Positions 54,113-63,337 of a stretch of DNA of 64,000 nt are shown piece by piece; the first letter of the stretch is position 1, and each line of letters starts with the position of its first letter. The stretch is from positions 357,197 through 421,196 of the forward strand of contig NZ_JAVAMA010000004.1 of NCBI RefSeq assembly GCF_030730875.1, read 5' to 3'. The stretch comes from Sphingomonas sp. DG1-23. GTDB lineage: Bacteria > Pseudomonadota > Alphaproteobacteria > Sphingomonadales > Sphingomonadaceae. Below the pieces are notes generated by a model, which ran no database searches, was not told the origin of the DNA, and saw only the letters and a list, made by a program, of their open reading frames with translations. The position numbers were made by a program, and so were the translations under genes.

Positions 54113-54280
54113 ATGCAGACTCGCCTCGTCGCTGAGGGCCATGCCCGCCGCCATCCCTTCCGGGTGCAGATGCGCCGTGTCGTGGCGATCGAACGCAAGA
54201 TCAGCGACGACAGCGACTGGAAGCTCTTCGCGCTGAGCTTCACGGCGTTTTTCGTCTGCTTCTCGACGTTCATCGCCTGA
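54113..54280 (+). CDS. Small membrane protein
   Basis: A 55-residue protein with a basic N-terminus (RRHPFRVQMRRVV) and a C-terminal membrane helix, LFALSFTAFFVCFSTFIA. A longer version from 54074 is open. No family known. The codon use and the hydrophobic end support a real gene. It precedes a CCTCCCTGC hairpin (54289-54310). Confidence 0.5.
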   Translation: MQTRLVAEGHARRHPFRVQMRRVVAIERKISDDSDWKLFALSFTAFFVCFSTFIA

Positions 54281-54288
54281 GCATTTTC

Positions 54289-54310
54289 CCTCCCTGCGGG
54301 GCAGGGGAGG
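54289..54310. terminator. CCTCCC hairpin between convergent genes
   Basis: CCTCCCTGC-GGG-GCAGGGGAGG. Lies between the stop of the small membrane protein and the stop of the transporter gene on the opposite strand. Confidence 0.55.
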
Positions 54311-54317
54311 CGTTCAC

Positions 54318-55610
54318 TCAGGGAATCGGATCGAGCCCGTGGGGCAGGTCCTCGGCCTTGTAGAGGCGCCACGCGCACCAGGCCGAGGCGAGGCAGAGCA
54401 GGAACACGATCCAGATCGCATGGACCACGTCGACGCCCGGGATGTTGGTGAAGCCGAGGATGCCGACCGATCCGGCGACCATCGCGCCTGAGTTGACGAT
54501 GTTGTTGGCCGCCACCGTGCGCGAGGTCTGCGACTTGTCGACCGTAGTGGTCAGGAAGGCGTAAAGCGGCACCACGAACATGCCCCCGGTGATCGCGATC
54601 ATGCCGAGATCGAACAGCACGCGCCACGCATCGGGCAGTGCGAGGAAGTTGGCGGTCTTGAGCAGCGGCCCGTCGCTCACTGGAAAATAGCTCGCCGCGA
54701 AGAAGAAATCGACGACGAACAGCGACATCGCCAGCACCGAGGCAGTGGCATATTTGGCCGAGACATGCCCTTTGAGCATGCGGTTGATGATCACCGATCC
54801 GATTGCGATGCCCACGGAGAAGATGGCGAGAAACACGCTCGCGACGTCCTTCTGCGCGTGGAAAACGTTCTTGACCAGCGGCGGGAACAGCACGCCGAGC
54901 ACCGCCGCGATGGTCCAGAACACGCTGATCGCAACGATCGCGAGATAGAGCCGCGGGATGTGCATCGTCGCGCCGATCAGCCGGGCCGAGGCGCGGAAGA
55001 TGTTGTAGTCGAGCTTCAATTTGGTCAGCGGCGGTGCCGGCGGGATCCTGAGCGAGGCGAACCAGCCGATCAAGGCGACGCCGACCACCGCAAAGGCGGC
55101 GAAGGTCGGGCTGATCAGCCCGCCGGCGATCGTGCCGCACAGGATCGCGATATAGGTGCCCGCCTCGACCAGCCCGGTACCGCCCAGAACCTCGTCCTCG
55201 TTCAGGTGCTGGGGCAGCACGGCATATTTGATCGGCCCGAAAAAGGTCGAATGCACGCCCATGCCGACGAGCGCGACCAGCATCAGCGGCAGGCTCTTGA
55301 TGAAGATGCCCAGCGATCCGACCAGCATGATCAGCACTTCGGCGGCCTTGATGATCCGCATGATCTTCGCCTTGTCGTAGCTGTCGGCGAGCTGGCCGGC
55401 GAGTGCGGAGAAGAGGAAGAAGGGCAGAATGAAGATCCCGGTGGCGATCGCACTGAACCGGGTTTCCTCCTCCACCGAGTTGAAGATCTGGTAGGTCGCG
55501 AAGAATATCATCGCGTTCTTGAAGAGGTTGTCGTTGAAGGCGCCGAGGAATTGCGTGACGAACAACGGCAAGAAGCGGCGCTCCTTCATCAACCCGAGCG
55601 CACCGATCAT
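54318..55610 (-). CDS. LplT-like major facilitator transporter
   Basis: A 430-residue twelve-helix transporter. The start FLPLFVTQFLGAFNDNLFKNAM is typical of the LplT/Aas family lysophospholipid transporters, which flip 2-acyl-lysophospholipids across the inner membrane. Without the fused acyltransferase of Aas here. A longer frame begins at 55667; the ATG at 55610 gives a start close to the family. It is divergent from pgsA, which is also a phospholipid gene. Confidence 0.82.
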   Translation of the reverse strand: MIGALGLMKERRFLPLFVTQFLGAFNDNLFKNAMIFFATYQIFNSVEEETRFSAIATGIFILPFFLFSALAGQLADSYDKAKIMRIIKAAEVLIMLVGSLGIFIKSLPLMLVALVGMGVHSTFFGPIKYAVLPQHLNEDEVLGGTGLVEAGTYIAILCGTIAGGLISPTFAAFAVVGVALIGWFASLRIPPAPPLTKLKLDYNIFRASARLIGATMHIPRLYLAIVAISVFWTIAAVLGVLFPPLVKNVFHAQKDVASVFLAIFSVGIAIGSVIINRMLKGHVSAKYATASVLAMSLFVVDFFFAASYFPVSDGPLLKTANFLALPDAWRVLFDLGMIAITGGMFVVPLYAFLTTTVDKSQTSRTVAANNIVNSGAMVAGSVGILGFTNIPGVDVVHAIWIVFLLCLASAWCAWRLYKAEDLPHGLDPIP

Positions 55611-55761
55611 ATCGTACCATGTCCTTGAAGCGCGAGGAGCGAGCCCCGCCGAACGACGGGCCCGCATAGCCGAGCCGGACGGAACGTATCAACCGCCATG
55701 TGCGTCCCACCATGATGAAGACTGTTTCGGCGGCCGCACGACCGATGCTAGGGGAGGCGCG

Positions 55762-56316
55762 ATGCTGACGTTGCCCAACATCCTGACGCTCTCGCGTATC
55801 GTCACGGTGCCGCTGCTCGCGGCCTTCCTGTGGTGGCCGGAATGGCGGACCGGCTATGCGGTTGCCTTCGCGATTTACTGCCTGATGGGCATCACCGATT
55901 ATTTCGACGGCTATCTGGCGCGCGCGCAGGGTACCGTCTCGAAGCTCGGGGTGTTCCTCGATCCGATCGCCGACAAGATCATGATCGCCGCGGTGATCCT
56001 GATGCTGGTGGGGAAGGGCGTGATCGCCGATTATCACCTGATCGCCGCATTGATCATCCTGCTGCGCGAGATCACCGTATCGGGGCTGCGCGAGTTCCTC
56101 GCCCAGCTCCAGGTGTCGGTGCCGGTGTCGCAGCTGGCCAAGTGGAAGACGACGCTCCAGCTCGTCGCGTTCGGCGCCTTGATCCTCGGCCAGGCGGTGC
56201 CGCAATATTCGTGGGTGGCGCTGCTCGGGCTGGTCACCCTGTGGGGCGCTGCGGTGCTGACTGCGATCACCGGCTGGGACTATCTGCGAGTCGGCCTCAA
56301 GCACATGGATACGTGA
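55762..56316 (+). CDS. pgsA: CDP-diacylglycerol-glycerol-3-phosphate 3-phosphatidyltransferase
   Basis: A 184-residue integral membrane enzyme that makes phosphatidylglycerophosphate. The CDP-alcohol phosphotransferase motif D-G-x2-A-R-x8-G-x3-D-x3-D is visible as FDGYLARAQGTVSKLGVFLDPIAD. It overlaps moaD by one base (TGATG). AGGGGAGG lies eight bases before the ATG. Confidence 0.96.
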   Translation: MLTLPNILTLSRIVTVPLLAAFLWWPEWRTGYAVAFAIYCLMGITDYFDGYLARAQGTVSKLGVFLDPIADKIMIAAVILMLVGKGVIADYHLIAALIILLREITVSGLREFLAQLQVSVPVSQLAKWKTTLQLVAFGALILGQAVPQYSWVALLGLVTLWGAAVLTAITGWDYLRVGLKHMDT

Positions 56317-56567
56317 TGGACCTGCTCTATTTCGCCTGGGTGCGCGAGCGCATCGGGACCGGACAGGAGCAGCTCGACCCGCCCGAGGCGGTGCGCAATG
56401 TCGCCGATCTGATCGGCTGGCTCGCCACTCTGAGCCCCGGTCATGCCGAGGCGATGCGCGAACCGGAGCGGCTGCGCGCGGCGATCGACCAGAAGTTCGT
56501 GCCGCTCGATGCATTGCTGGGCGATGCGCGCGAAGTGGCGCTGTTCCCGCCGGTGACCGGCGGATGA
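56316..56567 (+). CDS. moaD: Molybdopterin synthase small subunit
   Basis: An 83-residue ubiquitin-like sulfur carrier. Its C-terminal GG (VTGG) becomes thiocarboxylated, and supplies sulfur to molybdopterin. N-terminus MDLLYFAWVRERIG is typical. It overlaps both neighbours: one base with pgsA and four bases with moaE. Confidence 0.93.
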   Translation: MDLLYFAWVRERIGTGQEQLDPPEAVRNVADLIGWLATLSPGHAEAMREPERLRAAIDQKFVPLDALLGDAREVALFPPVTGG

Positions 56568-57007
56568 TCCGCGTCTCGGTCGATTCCGCGCCGATCGAGC
56601 TGGCGGTCGAGGTCGCGGCACTCGAGGAACGCGGGGCGGGAGGCGTCGCCACTTTCACGGGGGTCGTGCGCGGCGACGACGGGATCACCGCGCTCGAGCT
56701 CGAACATTATCCGGGCATGACCGAGCAGGCGCTGATTGCGTTAGCCGAGGATGCGACCGAGCGCTGGTCGCTGCTCGGCGTGACGATGGTCCACCGCGTC
56801 GGCGTGATGGTCCCTGGCGAGCGCATCGTCTTCGTCGGCACCGCCGCGCATCACCGCCGCGAGGCGCTCGATGCCTGCGCCTGGCTGATCGACCGGCTCA
56901 AGACCGACGCACCGTTCTGGAAGCGCGAGCGACTGGGCGACGATGCCCGCTGGGTCGAGGCGCGGGAGAGCGATGCCGCCGCAGCGGCGCGCTGGAATGT
57001 CGACTAG
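56564..57007 (+). CDS. moaE: Molybdopterin synthase catalytic subunit
   Basis: A 147-residue large subunit of molybdopterin synthase. GAGGVATFTGVVRGDD and the catalytic lysine segment RLKTDAPFWKRE are diagnostic. It binds the MoaD C-terminus. Its stop overlaps the cupin gene's stop in a shared CTAG on the opposite strand. Other moa genes are elsewhere. Confidence 0.95.
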   Translation: MIRVSVDSAPIELAVEVAALEERGAGGVATFTGVVRGDDGITALELEHYPGMTEQALIALAEDATERWSLLGVTMVHRVGVMVPGERIVFVGTAAHHRREALDACAWLIDRLKTDAPFWKRERLGDDARWVEARESDAAAAARWNVD

Positions 57008-57999
57008 CCCTTCCGCGCGAGCATCTGCGCGAGTTGCGCGCGCAACGCGCGGACCTGTTCGGGCGACGCGTGGCCGAGCAATCCCTGCATCTCGTGCGGC
57101 AGATGCGCCATCGGATCGCCGTGCGCGCGGAACACGAAATGGTCGAACATCCCCGCCCATGCCGCGCGTTGCTCCTCGGGCAATTCGCGCAAGGCGAGCA
57201 GGGCATGGACGAAGCAGTCGAGCGGCGCGAGCACCGCGCCTTGCGCTTCGCTCCACCAATAATTGACCAGCACATTGAGCGCGTCGAGCGAGCGCACATG
57301 GTGCCACCACATATACGGGATGTAGAGCGCGTCGCCCGGCGCCAGTTCGGCGATCTGCGCCACGGCCATTGCCTCGGCAAAGCGCGGGAAGCGTTCGAGA
57401 TCGGGCGCGTCGAAATCGACGAGGCTGATCGGCGCGCCGGCAGGCGTCGATTCGTACGGCCCGACATAGAGGTTGCGCACCTGATCGGGCGGAAACAGCG
57501 TGAAGCGCCGCCTCCCGGCGACCACGCACGCGAGATTGCTCAATGCGTCATAATGGCAGGCGACGATCACCCGGCTGCCGATCCACATGCGTGGCTCGAC
57601 GGTATCGTCGACCAGCGCCAGCCGGTTCTCGGCGGCGAAAGCGGGCAGGATCTGGGGGAGGATCAGCGCCTGCGCCGCCAGCGCGGATTCGCTGCCTTGC
57701 TCGAGCTTGTCGACCAGCGCGCCGAGCGTGGCGGCGCGCTTCTGAAAGTTCATCACCCCGAAATGGTCGCCATAGAAGAAGCGTCCGCCGGCAGAAGGCG
57801 CGCCGATCAGCACCTCGCAATTCGCCGACAGGTCGAACCCGCGCAGATAGGAGCCGATCGATTCCGCCTGCACTGCCGGCCAGTCGGCAACCGCCCCGCG
57901 CAGCACTGCCGGTTGCCCGATCGGCATGATCTCTTCGCGAAAGCGCGTCTTGTCGACATCGCGCCATTCGCGGACGGGGCGCGGGATGGGAAGAGTCAT
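57004..57999 (-). CDS. Cupin-like (JmjC-type) domain protein
   Basis: A 331-residue protein of the cupin_8/JmjC-like family. Fe(II) ligands are suggested by the HxD pair in VACHYDALSNLACVVAGRRR and a distal histidine near WWHHVRSL. Such proteins act as 2-oxoglutarate oxygenases, or as regulators in sphingomonad and Xanthomonas carbohydrate clusters. Substrate unknown. The ATG at 57999 gives MTLPIPRPVREWRDVDK, the family start. Confidence 0.85.
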   Translation of the reverse strand: MTLPIPRPVREWRDVDKTRFREEIMPIGQPAVLRGAVADWPAVQAESIGSYLRGFDLSANCEVLIGAPSAGGRFFYGDHFGVMNFQKRAATLGALVDKLEQGSESALAAQALILPQILPAFAAENRLALVDDTVEPRMWIGSRVIVACHYDALSNLACVVAGRRRFTLFPPDQVRNLYVGPYESTPAGAPISLVDFDAPDLERFPRFAEAMAVAQIAELAPGDALYIPYMWWHHVRSLDALNVLVNYWWSEAQGAVLAPLDCFVHALLALRELPEEQRAAWAGMFDHFVFRAHGDPMAHLPHEMQGLLGHASPEQVRALRAQLAQMLARKG

Positions 58000-58018
58000 C
58001 GTCGGAGGATAAAGCTGC

Positions 58019-58918
58019 TCAGGCGGCGTCCGCCAGCACTTTCGCGAGCAACCGGAAGTCGCGTTCGCGTGGGCTAGCCTTGCGCCACACCAGAGCGATG
58101 TGCCGCGATGCGTTCTCGGCATCGAGCGGCCGTGCCGTCACCCGGGTATGCTCGAGGATCCCGGCGTCGACCGCCATCTGCGGCAGCATCGTCACGCCGA
58201 GGCCGTTGTCGACCATCTGCACCATGGTATGGAGCGAAGTCCCCAGCATCGTCGCCTCGGCGCGCAGTTCGGGCCGGTTGCACGCCGCCAGCGCATGATC
58301 CTTCAGGCAATGCCCGTCCTCGAGCATCAGCAGCCGGTTGGCGTCGATATCGGCGGGGCGGATCGTCGGGGTCGGATCCATCTCGCCTTCGGGAAAGGCG
58401 ACGAACAGCCGATCGTCGAACAGGCGTTCCGCCTCGACCTCGCCGCAGGCGAAGGGCAAGGCCAGCAGCACACAATCGGTGCGGCCATGGTTGAGTTGCT
58501 CGCACGCCTGCCCGCTGGTTTCCTCGCGCAGGAACAGCTTGAGGTCGGGATAGTCGCGGCGCAGCCGCGGCAGGATGCGCGGGAGCAGAAAAGGCGCGAT
58601 CGTCGGGATCACGCTCATCCGCATTTCGCCCGAGAGCGGCCGCCCGGCCGCGCGCGCCAGATCACCGAGTTCGTCGGCCTCGCGCAGCACCCGCCGCGCC
58701 TTGTCGACGATCCGCTCGCCCAATGGCGTGAAGCGCACCACCCGGCGAGTCCGCTCGACCAGCACCACTCCGATCAGGGTCTCGAGTTCGCGGATGCCCG
58801 CGGACAGCGTGGATTGGGTGACGAAGCATGCCTCGGCGGCACGGCCGAAATGCCCGGCATCGCGTAGCGCGACGAGATATTGGAGCTGCTTGAGCGTCGG
58901 AAGGTAAGTCGCGGCCAC
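58019..58918 (-). CDS. oxyR: Hydrogen peroxide-sensing regulator OxyR
   Basis: A 299-residue LysR-family regulator. The N-terminal helix-turn-helix (TLKQLQYLVALRDAGHFGRAA) is typical, and the peroxide-sensing cysteine pair is C204 and C213 in EDGHCLKDHALAAC, spacing 9 as in classical OxyR. It would activate ahpC, ahpF and other oxidative-stress genes. It is followed on the same strand by a cupin gene 19 bp away. It starts at a GTG. Confidence 0.94.
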   Translation of the reverse strand: MAATYLPTLKQLQYLVALRDAGHFGRAAEACFVTQSTLSAGIRELETLIGVVLVERTRRVVRFTPLGERIVDKARRVLREADELGDLARAAGRPLSGEMRMSVIPTIAPFLLPRILPRLRRDYPDLKLFLREETSGQACEQLNHGRTDCVLLALPFACGEVEAERLFDDRLFVAFPEGEMDPTPTIRPADIDANRLLMLEDGHCLKDHALAACNRPELRAEATMLGTSLHTMVQMVDNGLGVTMLPQMAVDAGILEHTRVTARPLDAENASRHIALVWRKASPRERDFRLLAKVLADAA

Positions 58919-58976
58919 TGATCGATCCGTTCGATTGAAGATGCGATATGGAGTGGCAGGAGCGATTAAGCTACCC

Positions 58977-59085
58977 CGTCACCCCGGCCGAAGTGCCGGG
59001 GTCCACTGCGCGGCCGGGTGAGACCCTAAAGCCCCTGGCTGCTCGTGGGCGGATCGGTGGACCCCGGCACAAGGCCGGGGTGACG
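58977..59085. repeat. REP-like inverted repeat (family 1, copy G)
   Basis: CGTCACCCCGGCCGAAGTGCC faces GACCCCGGCACAAGGCCGGG-GTGACGG. It lies between oxyR and ahpF. Confidence 0.8.
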
Positions 59086-59112
59086 GAGGAGGCGATTGCC
59101 CCCTCCGTGTCC

Positions 59113-60693
59113 TTACGCCGCCGCTTCGACTAATTCCTCGGCCGGCAGCCGGATCAGATAGTCGAACGCCGAAAGCGCGGCAGTCGATCCCGTGCCCATC
59201 GCAATGACGATCTGCTTGTACGGCACCGTCGTCGCATCGCCCGCAGCGAAGATGCCGCGCTGCGAGGTCTCGCCGCGCGCGTCGATCTCGATCTCGCCGC
59301 GGTTCGACAGCGCGACCGAATCCTTCAGCCACTCGGTGTTCGGCACCAGCCCGATCTGGACGAAGATGCCTTCCAGAGCGATTTCGTGCGACGTGCCATG
59401 GTTGCGGTCCTTGTAGACCAGCCCCGACACCTTCTCGCCGTCGCCCTGCACCTCGGTGGTCAGCGCCGAAGTGATCACCTTCACATTGGGCAGCGTCGCC
59501 AGCTTGCGCTGGAGCACCGCGTCGGCGCGCAGATCGCTGTCATATTCGATCAAAGTGACGTGCGCGACGATCCCCGCGAGATCGATCGCCGCCTCGACGC
59601 CCGAATTGCCGCCGCCGATCACCGCAACGCGCTTGCCCTTGAACAAAGGTCCGTCGCAGTGCGGGCAATAGGCCACGCCCCTGTTGCGATATTCGTCTTC
59701 GCCGGGGACGCCCATCTGGCGCCAGCGCGCGCCAGTCGACAGGATCACCGTCCGCGCCTTCAGCGACGCACCGTTTGCCAGCCGCACTTCGTGCAGGCCG
59801 CCCGCGGTCGGCGCCGGGATCAGCTTTTCGGCGCGCTGCAGGTTCATCACGTCGACGTCATAGTCCTTGACGTGCTGCTCGAGATGCGCGGCGAGCTTGG
59901 GTCCTTCGGTGTGCGGGACCGAGATGAAATTCTCGATCGCCATCGTGTCGAGCACCTGGCCGCCGAAGCGTTCGGCCGCCACGCCGACGCGGATGCCCTT
60001 GCGTGCCGCATAGATCGCCGCCGCGGCGCCGGCCGGGCCGCCGCCGACCACCAGCACGTCGAACGCGTCCTTGGTCTTGATCTTCTCGGCCGCGCGCGCC
60101 TCGGCGCCGCTGTCGATCTTCGCGACGATCTGCCCGAGCTCCATCCGGCCCTGGCCGAAGGGCTCGCCGTTGAGGAACACCGTCGGCACCGCCATCACCT
60201 TGCGGCTGTCGACTTCGTCCTTGAACAGCGCGCCGTCGATCGCGACGTGCTTGATCCGCGGGTTGAGCACCGCCATCAGATTGAGCGCCTGCACCACGTC
60301 GGGGCAATTCTGGCACGACAGCGAGAAATAGGTCTCGAATTCATAGTCGCCGTCGAGGTCCTTGACCTGATCGATCAGCTCCTGCGCCGCGCGCGAAGGG
60401 TGTCCGCCGACCTGCAGCAGCGCCAGCACCAGCGACGTGAATTCATGCCCCATCGGCAGGCCCGCGAAGCGCACCCCGATATCGGTCCCGGCGCGGCGGA
60501 TCATGAAGCTCGGTTTGCGCGCATCGTCCTTGCGGATGACCGAAATGTCGTCCGACAGCGCCGCGATGTCGTTCAGCAGCCGCTCGAGCTCGCCCGACTT
60601 GGCGTCGTCGCCCAGGCTGGCGACGAGCTCGATCGGCTGCCTGATGTTGACCAGATAGGTCTTGAGCTGCTGCGTCAGATTGGCATCGAGCAT
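59113..60693 (-). CDS. ahpF: Alkyl hydroperoxide reductase subunit F
   Basis: A 526-residue flavoprotein disulfide reductase that reduces AhpC using NADH. It has the N-terminal thioredoxin-like domain with CxxC ([10 protein letters not shown]), the FAD-binding [17 protein letters not shown], the redox disulfide YCPHCDGP, and NAD-binding [15 protein letters not shown]. Complete length. It is after ahpC on the same strand. Confidence 0.97.
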   Translation of the reverse strand: MLDANLTQQLKTYLVNIRQPIELVASLGDDAKSGELERLLNDIAALSDDISVIRKDDARKPSFMIRRAGTDIGVRFAGLPMGHEFTSLVLALLQVGGHPSRAAQELIDQVKDLDGDYEFETYFSLSCQNCPDVVQALNLMAVLNPRIKHVAIDGALFKDEVDSRKVMAVPTVFLNGEPFGQGRMELGQIVAKIDSGAEARAAEKIKTKDAFDVLVVGGGPAGAAAAIYAARKGIRVGVAAERFGGQVLDTMAIENFISVPHTEGPKLAAHLEQHVKDYDVDVMNLQRAEKLIPAPTAGGLHEVRLANGASLKARTVILSTGARWRQMGVPGEDEYRNRGVAYCPHCDGPLFKGKRVAVIGGGNSGVEAAIDLAGIVAHVTLIEYDSDLRADAVLQRKLATLPNVKVITSALTTEVQGDGEKVSGLVYKDRNHGTSHEIALEGIFVQIGLVPNTEWLKDSVALSNRGEIEIDARGETSQRGIFAAGDATTVPYKQIVIAMGTGSTAALSAFDYLIRLPAEELVEAAA

Positions 60694-60736
60694 GGGGGAA
60701 CTCCACTAAGCATTCATTGATTCGAACTGAGCAAAC

Positions 60737-60816
60737 GGTGCTCCTGCGAAAACAGGAGCCCAGGGTCGCAAGCCCTGTTGCCTGTAACTCTGGGCTCCTG
60801 CTTTCGCAGGAGCACC
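60737..60816. repeat. Inverted repeat between ahpC and ahpF
   Basis: GGTGCTCCTGCGAAAACAGG faces CCTGCTTTCGCAGGAGCACC, a near-perfect palindrome over 80 bp. A different arm sequence from family 1, so a separate repeat class. Confidence 0.75.
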
Positions 60817-60852
60817 ATTCCGCTTGGTCGCGGACCAGGTCAGGCTCTCATG

Positions 60853-60886
60853 AAAACGGCCCGGGATGGTGAACCACCCCGGGCCG
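60853..60886 (-). terminator. Rho-independent terminator of ahpC
   Basis: On the minus strand CGGCCCGGG-x-TGGTTCACCA-x-CCCGGGCCG is followed by TTTTC. A 9-bp GC-rich stem, with one interruption and inner pairs, 43 bp after the ahpC stop. Confidence 0.8.
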
Positions 60887-60928
60887 AATCGGCGCCCCCA
60901 CAGGGGGGAGGGGAGGGGCGCCTTAGGG

Positions 60929-61492
60929 TTAGATCTTGCCGACGAGGTCGAGCGAGGGCGCGAGCGTCTCTTCGCCCTCTTCCCACTTGGCCGGGCAGAC
61001 TTCGCCCGGATGCGCGGCGATGTACTGCGCGGCCTTGATCTTGCGCAGAAGCTCGGCGGCGTTGCGGCCGACGCCTTCGCTGGTGATCTCGACCAGCTGG
61101 ATCACGCCCTCGGGATCGACGACGAAGGTGCCGCGGTCCGCAAGGCCCTGGCCTTCACGCAGCACCTGGAAATTGGTGCTGAGCTTGTGATTCTGGTCGC
61201 CGAGCATGAAATAATCGATCTTGCCGATCGCCGGCGAGGTATCGTGCCACGCCTTGTGGCTGAAATGCGTGTCGGTCGACACCGAATAGACCTCGACGCC
61301 CATCTTCTGGAGCTGCGGATAGATGTCGGCGAGGTCCTCGAGCTCGGTCGGACACACGAACGTGAAATCCGCCGGGTAGAAGAAGAACACGGCCCATTTG
61401 CCGCGGGTGTCGGCGTCGGTGACCTCGACGAACTTGCCCTGCTTATAGGCCTGCGCGGTGAACGGCAAAATCGTGCTTCCGATGAGCGCCAT
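60929..61492 (-). CDS. ahpC: Alkyl hydroperoxide reductase subunit C (peroxiredoxin)
   Basis: A 187-residue 2-Cys peroxiredoxin. The peroxidatic cysteine is C47 in DFTFVCPTE, and the resolving cysteine is C166 in [12 protein letters not shown]. AhpC decomposes hydrogen and organic peroxides and is re-reduced by AhpF. It is followed by a terminator before ahpF, so ahpC may be transcribed in excess of ahpF. A good promoter lies just upstream. Confidence 0.97.
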   Translation of the reverse strand: MALIGSTILPFTAQAYKQGKFVEVTDADTRGKWAVFFFYPADFTFVCPTELEDLADIYPQLQKMGVEVYSVSTDTHFSHKAWHDTSPAIGKIDYFMLGDQNHKLSTNFQVLREGQGLADRGTFVVDPEGVIQLVEITSEGVGRNAAELLRKIKAAQYIAAHPGEVCPAKWEEGEETLAPSLDLVGKI

Positions 61493-61529
61493 GCGTAATT
61501 TCCTCCAAAGGCGGTGTGTTGCGATGCGG

Positions 61530-61558
61530 GATATAGGCGCGCTGCACTAGCGTTCCAA
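61530..61558 (-). promoter_or_regulatory. Promoter of ahpC
   Basis: On the minus strand TTGGAA (-35, 61558-61553), a 17-bp spacer and TATATC (-10, 61535-61530) lie about 40 bp before the ahpC ATG. A good sigma70-like pair. An OxyR site is expected upstream but could not be pinned down. Confidence 0.6.
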
Positions 61559-61651
61559 ATGGGAAGCCTCACTTGCGCTGATCGATTGCGTCACTCAATC
61601 CGGGTGGATTAATCGAGCAAGCATCTAAGCCCGCTTCAACGCATTACGTGC

Positions 61652-61669
61652 GCATATTTGCAAATATGC
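61652..61669. promoter_or_regulatory. Perfect 18-bp AT-rich palindrome
   Basis: GCATATTTGCAAATATGC. It stands in the 237-bp gap between the end of the TauE gene (61730) and ahpC, about 160 bp upstream of the ahpC start. It could be an operator for ahpC or for an unrecognised transcript; the binding protein is not known. Confidence 0.5.
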
Positions 61670-61729
61670 AGCCCGATGTCTGCGGAGCACGTAGCTCCGT
61701 ATTCTCATTTTGCGGCGCAGTGAAAAAAT

Positions 61730-62488
61730 CTACCGCAGTGCGAGATAGAGATTGTAGACGCTGGTTAGCGTCAGCACCACGCCGACCATCAGCATCAGCG
61801 TCTTGGGCTCGACCCTTTTGGCCAGCCGCGCGCCGAGCGGCGCCGCGATCACGCCGCCGATCAGCAATCCGATCGTCGCGACCGTGAACGCCTCGAGCCC
61901 GAGCTGGGTGATGAAGGTCGCCGAGATCGTGGCGGTCACGAAGAACTCGGCGGTGTTGACCGTGCCGATCGTCATCCGCGGGCTCGATCCCTGGACCAGC
62001 AGATTGCTGGTCACCACCGGACCCCAGCCGCCGCCGCCGGCCGCGTCGAGGAAGCCGCCGGCCAGCCCGAGCGGCTCGACGATCTTGGGACTGCGCTCGT
62101 GCGGCGGATAATGGCGGCTGCGCCACAGCAGATAGAGGCCGATCGCCGTCAGATAAGCGAGGATGAACGGTTTGGCATCCTTGGCCTCGATATTGCTCAG
62201 CACATAGGCGCCCAGCGCCCCACCGATCACGCCGGGGACGGCGATACGCAGAAACAGCTTCCAGTTGACGTTCTTGTGGATCGCATGGCTGATCCCCGAG
62301 ACCGCGGTGGTGAAGGTCTCCACCGTATGGACTCCCGCCGAAGCCATCGCCGGGGGTACGCCGAGGCTCAGCAGCAGCGTATTGGAGATCACGCCGAATG
62401 CCATGCCCAGGGCGCCGTCTACCATCTGCGCGGCGAAGCCTACGGCGATGAAGGGAAGCAGCGCCGTGAGGTCAATTCCGAAGATCAT
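61730..62488 (-). CDS. Sulfite exporter TauE/SafE family protein
   Basis: A 252-residue membrane protein with about eight hydrophobic segments (for example LTALLPFIAVGFAAQMVDGALGMAFG and GGVIAAPLGARLAKR) (read in parts), typical of the TauE/SafE (UPF0721) family, implicated in export of sulfite or sulfoacetate-type anions. Substrate not proven. It is upstream of ahpC on the same strand but separated by the palindrome region. It is divergent from cysE, another sulfur gene. Confidence 0.88.
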   Translation of the reverse strand: MIFGIDLTALLPFIAVGFAAQMVDGALGMAFGVISNTLLLSLGVPPAMASAGVHTVETFTTAVSGISHAIHKNVNWKLFLRIAVPGVIGGALGAYVLSNIEAKDAKPFILAYLTAIGLYLLWRSRHYPPHERSPKIVEPLGLAGGFLDAAGGGGWGPVVTSNLLVQGSSPRMTIGTVNTAEFFVTATISATFITQLGLEAFTVATIGLLIGGVIAAPLGARLAKRVEPKTLMLMVGVVLTLTSVYNLYLALR

Positions 62489-62644
62489 CCGCGCCCTTCA
62501 CATCCCGTTGGACGCGCAGGAATGCCGTGCCCGTCGAATTCCCACAAGATACATCGTGTTTAGACCGGCCAAGCCGCGCGAGGGGCCGTTCTGGAAATCG
62601 GGCGCGCAGTGCATTAAATAAGCGCGACAAAAGGGGAACCGGCC

Positions 62645-63337
62645 ATGTTCCGTCGTCTGAAGGCCTATCTGGATTCGATTCACGCGCGCGATCCCGCGCC
62701 GCGCAGCCGTGCCGAAATTCTGCTCTACCCGGGCGTCTGGGCAGTCTTCTATCACCGCATCGCGCACCGTCTGTTCAAGGGCGGCTGGTTCTTCCTCGCC
62801 CGTGCGGTCAATCACTGGTCGCGCTGGATGACCGCGATCGACATCCATCCCGGTGCCACGATCGGCCGCAATTTCTTCATCGACCATGGCTTCGTCGTGA
62901 TCGGCGAGACTGCCGAGATCGGCGACAACGTCACCATGTACCAATGCGTGACGCTCGGTGGGACCAGCCCCGACAACGGCGTGGCCGGCAAGCGCCATCC
63001 GACTATCCTCGACGGGGTGATCATCGGCTCGGGCGCACAGGTGCTCGGCCCGATCACCGTCGGCGAGCGCTCGCGGATCGGCGCCAATGCGGTGGTCACC
63101 AAGGATGTGCCCGAGGGCGCGGTGATGGTCGGCATCCCCGCCAAGGCGACTCTCGTCGAGGCTGCGACCTGGCAGAAGGATTTCGTCCCTTACGGCACGC
63201 CGTGCAGCGAGATCTTCGATCCGGCGACGCAGAAGCTCGAAATCATGCGCTGCGAGCTCGAGACCCTGCGCAAGCGTCTCGACGCGATGATCGCGGGGGA
63301 AGCCGATAGCAAAGCGGGGCGCCGCGACCGCGCCTGA
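62645..63337 (+). CDS. cysE: Serine O-acetyltransferase
   Basis: A 230-residue enzyme catalysing the first step of cysteine synthesis. A left-handed beta-helix of hexapeptide repeats (IDHGFVVIGETAEIGDNVTM, GGTSPDNGVAGKRHP) carries the active-site histidines. The C-terminal coiled part after 190 is typical of the short EpsC-like type. It shares the A of TGATG with the next gene. Confidence 0.95.
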   Translation: MFRRLKAYLDSIHARDPAPRSRAEILLYPGVWAVFYHRIAHRLFKGGWFFLARAVNHWSRWMTAIDIHPGATIGRNFFIDHGFVVIGETAEIGDNVTMYQCVTLGGTSPDNGVAGKRHPTILDGVIIGSGAQVLGPITVGERSRIGANAVVTKDVPEGAVMVGIPAKATLVEAATWQKDFVPYGTPCSEIFDPATQKLEIMRCELETLRKRLDAMIAGEADSKAGRRDRA

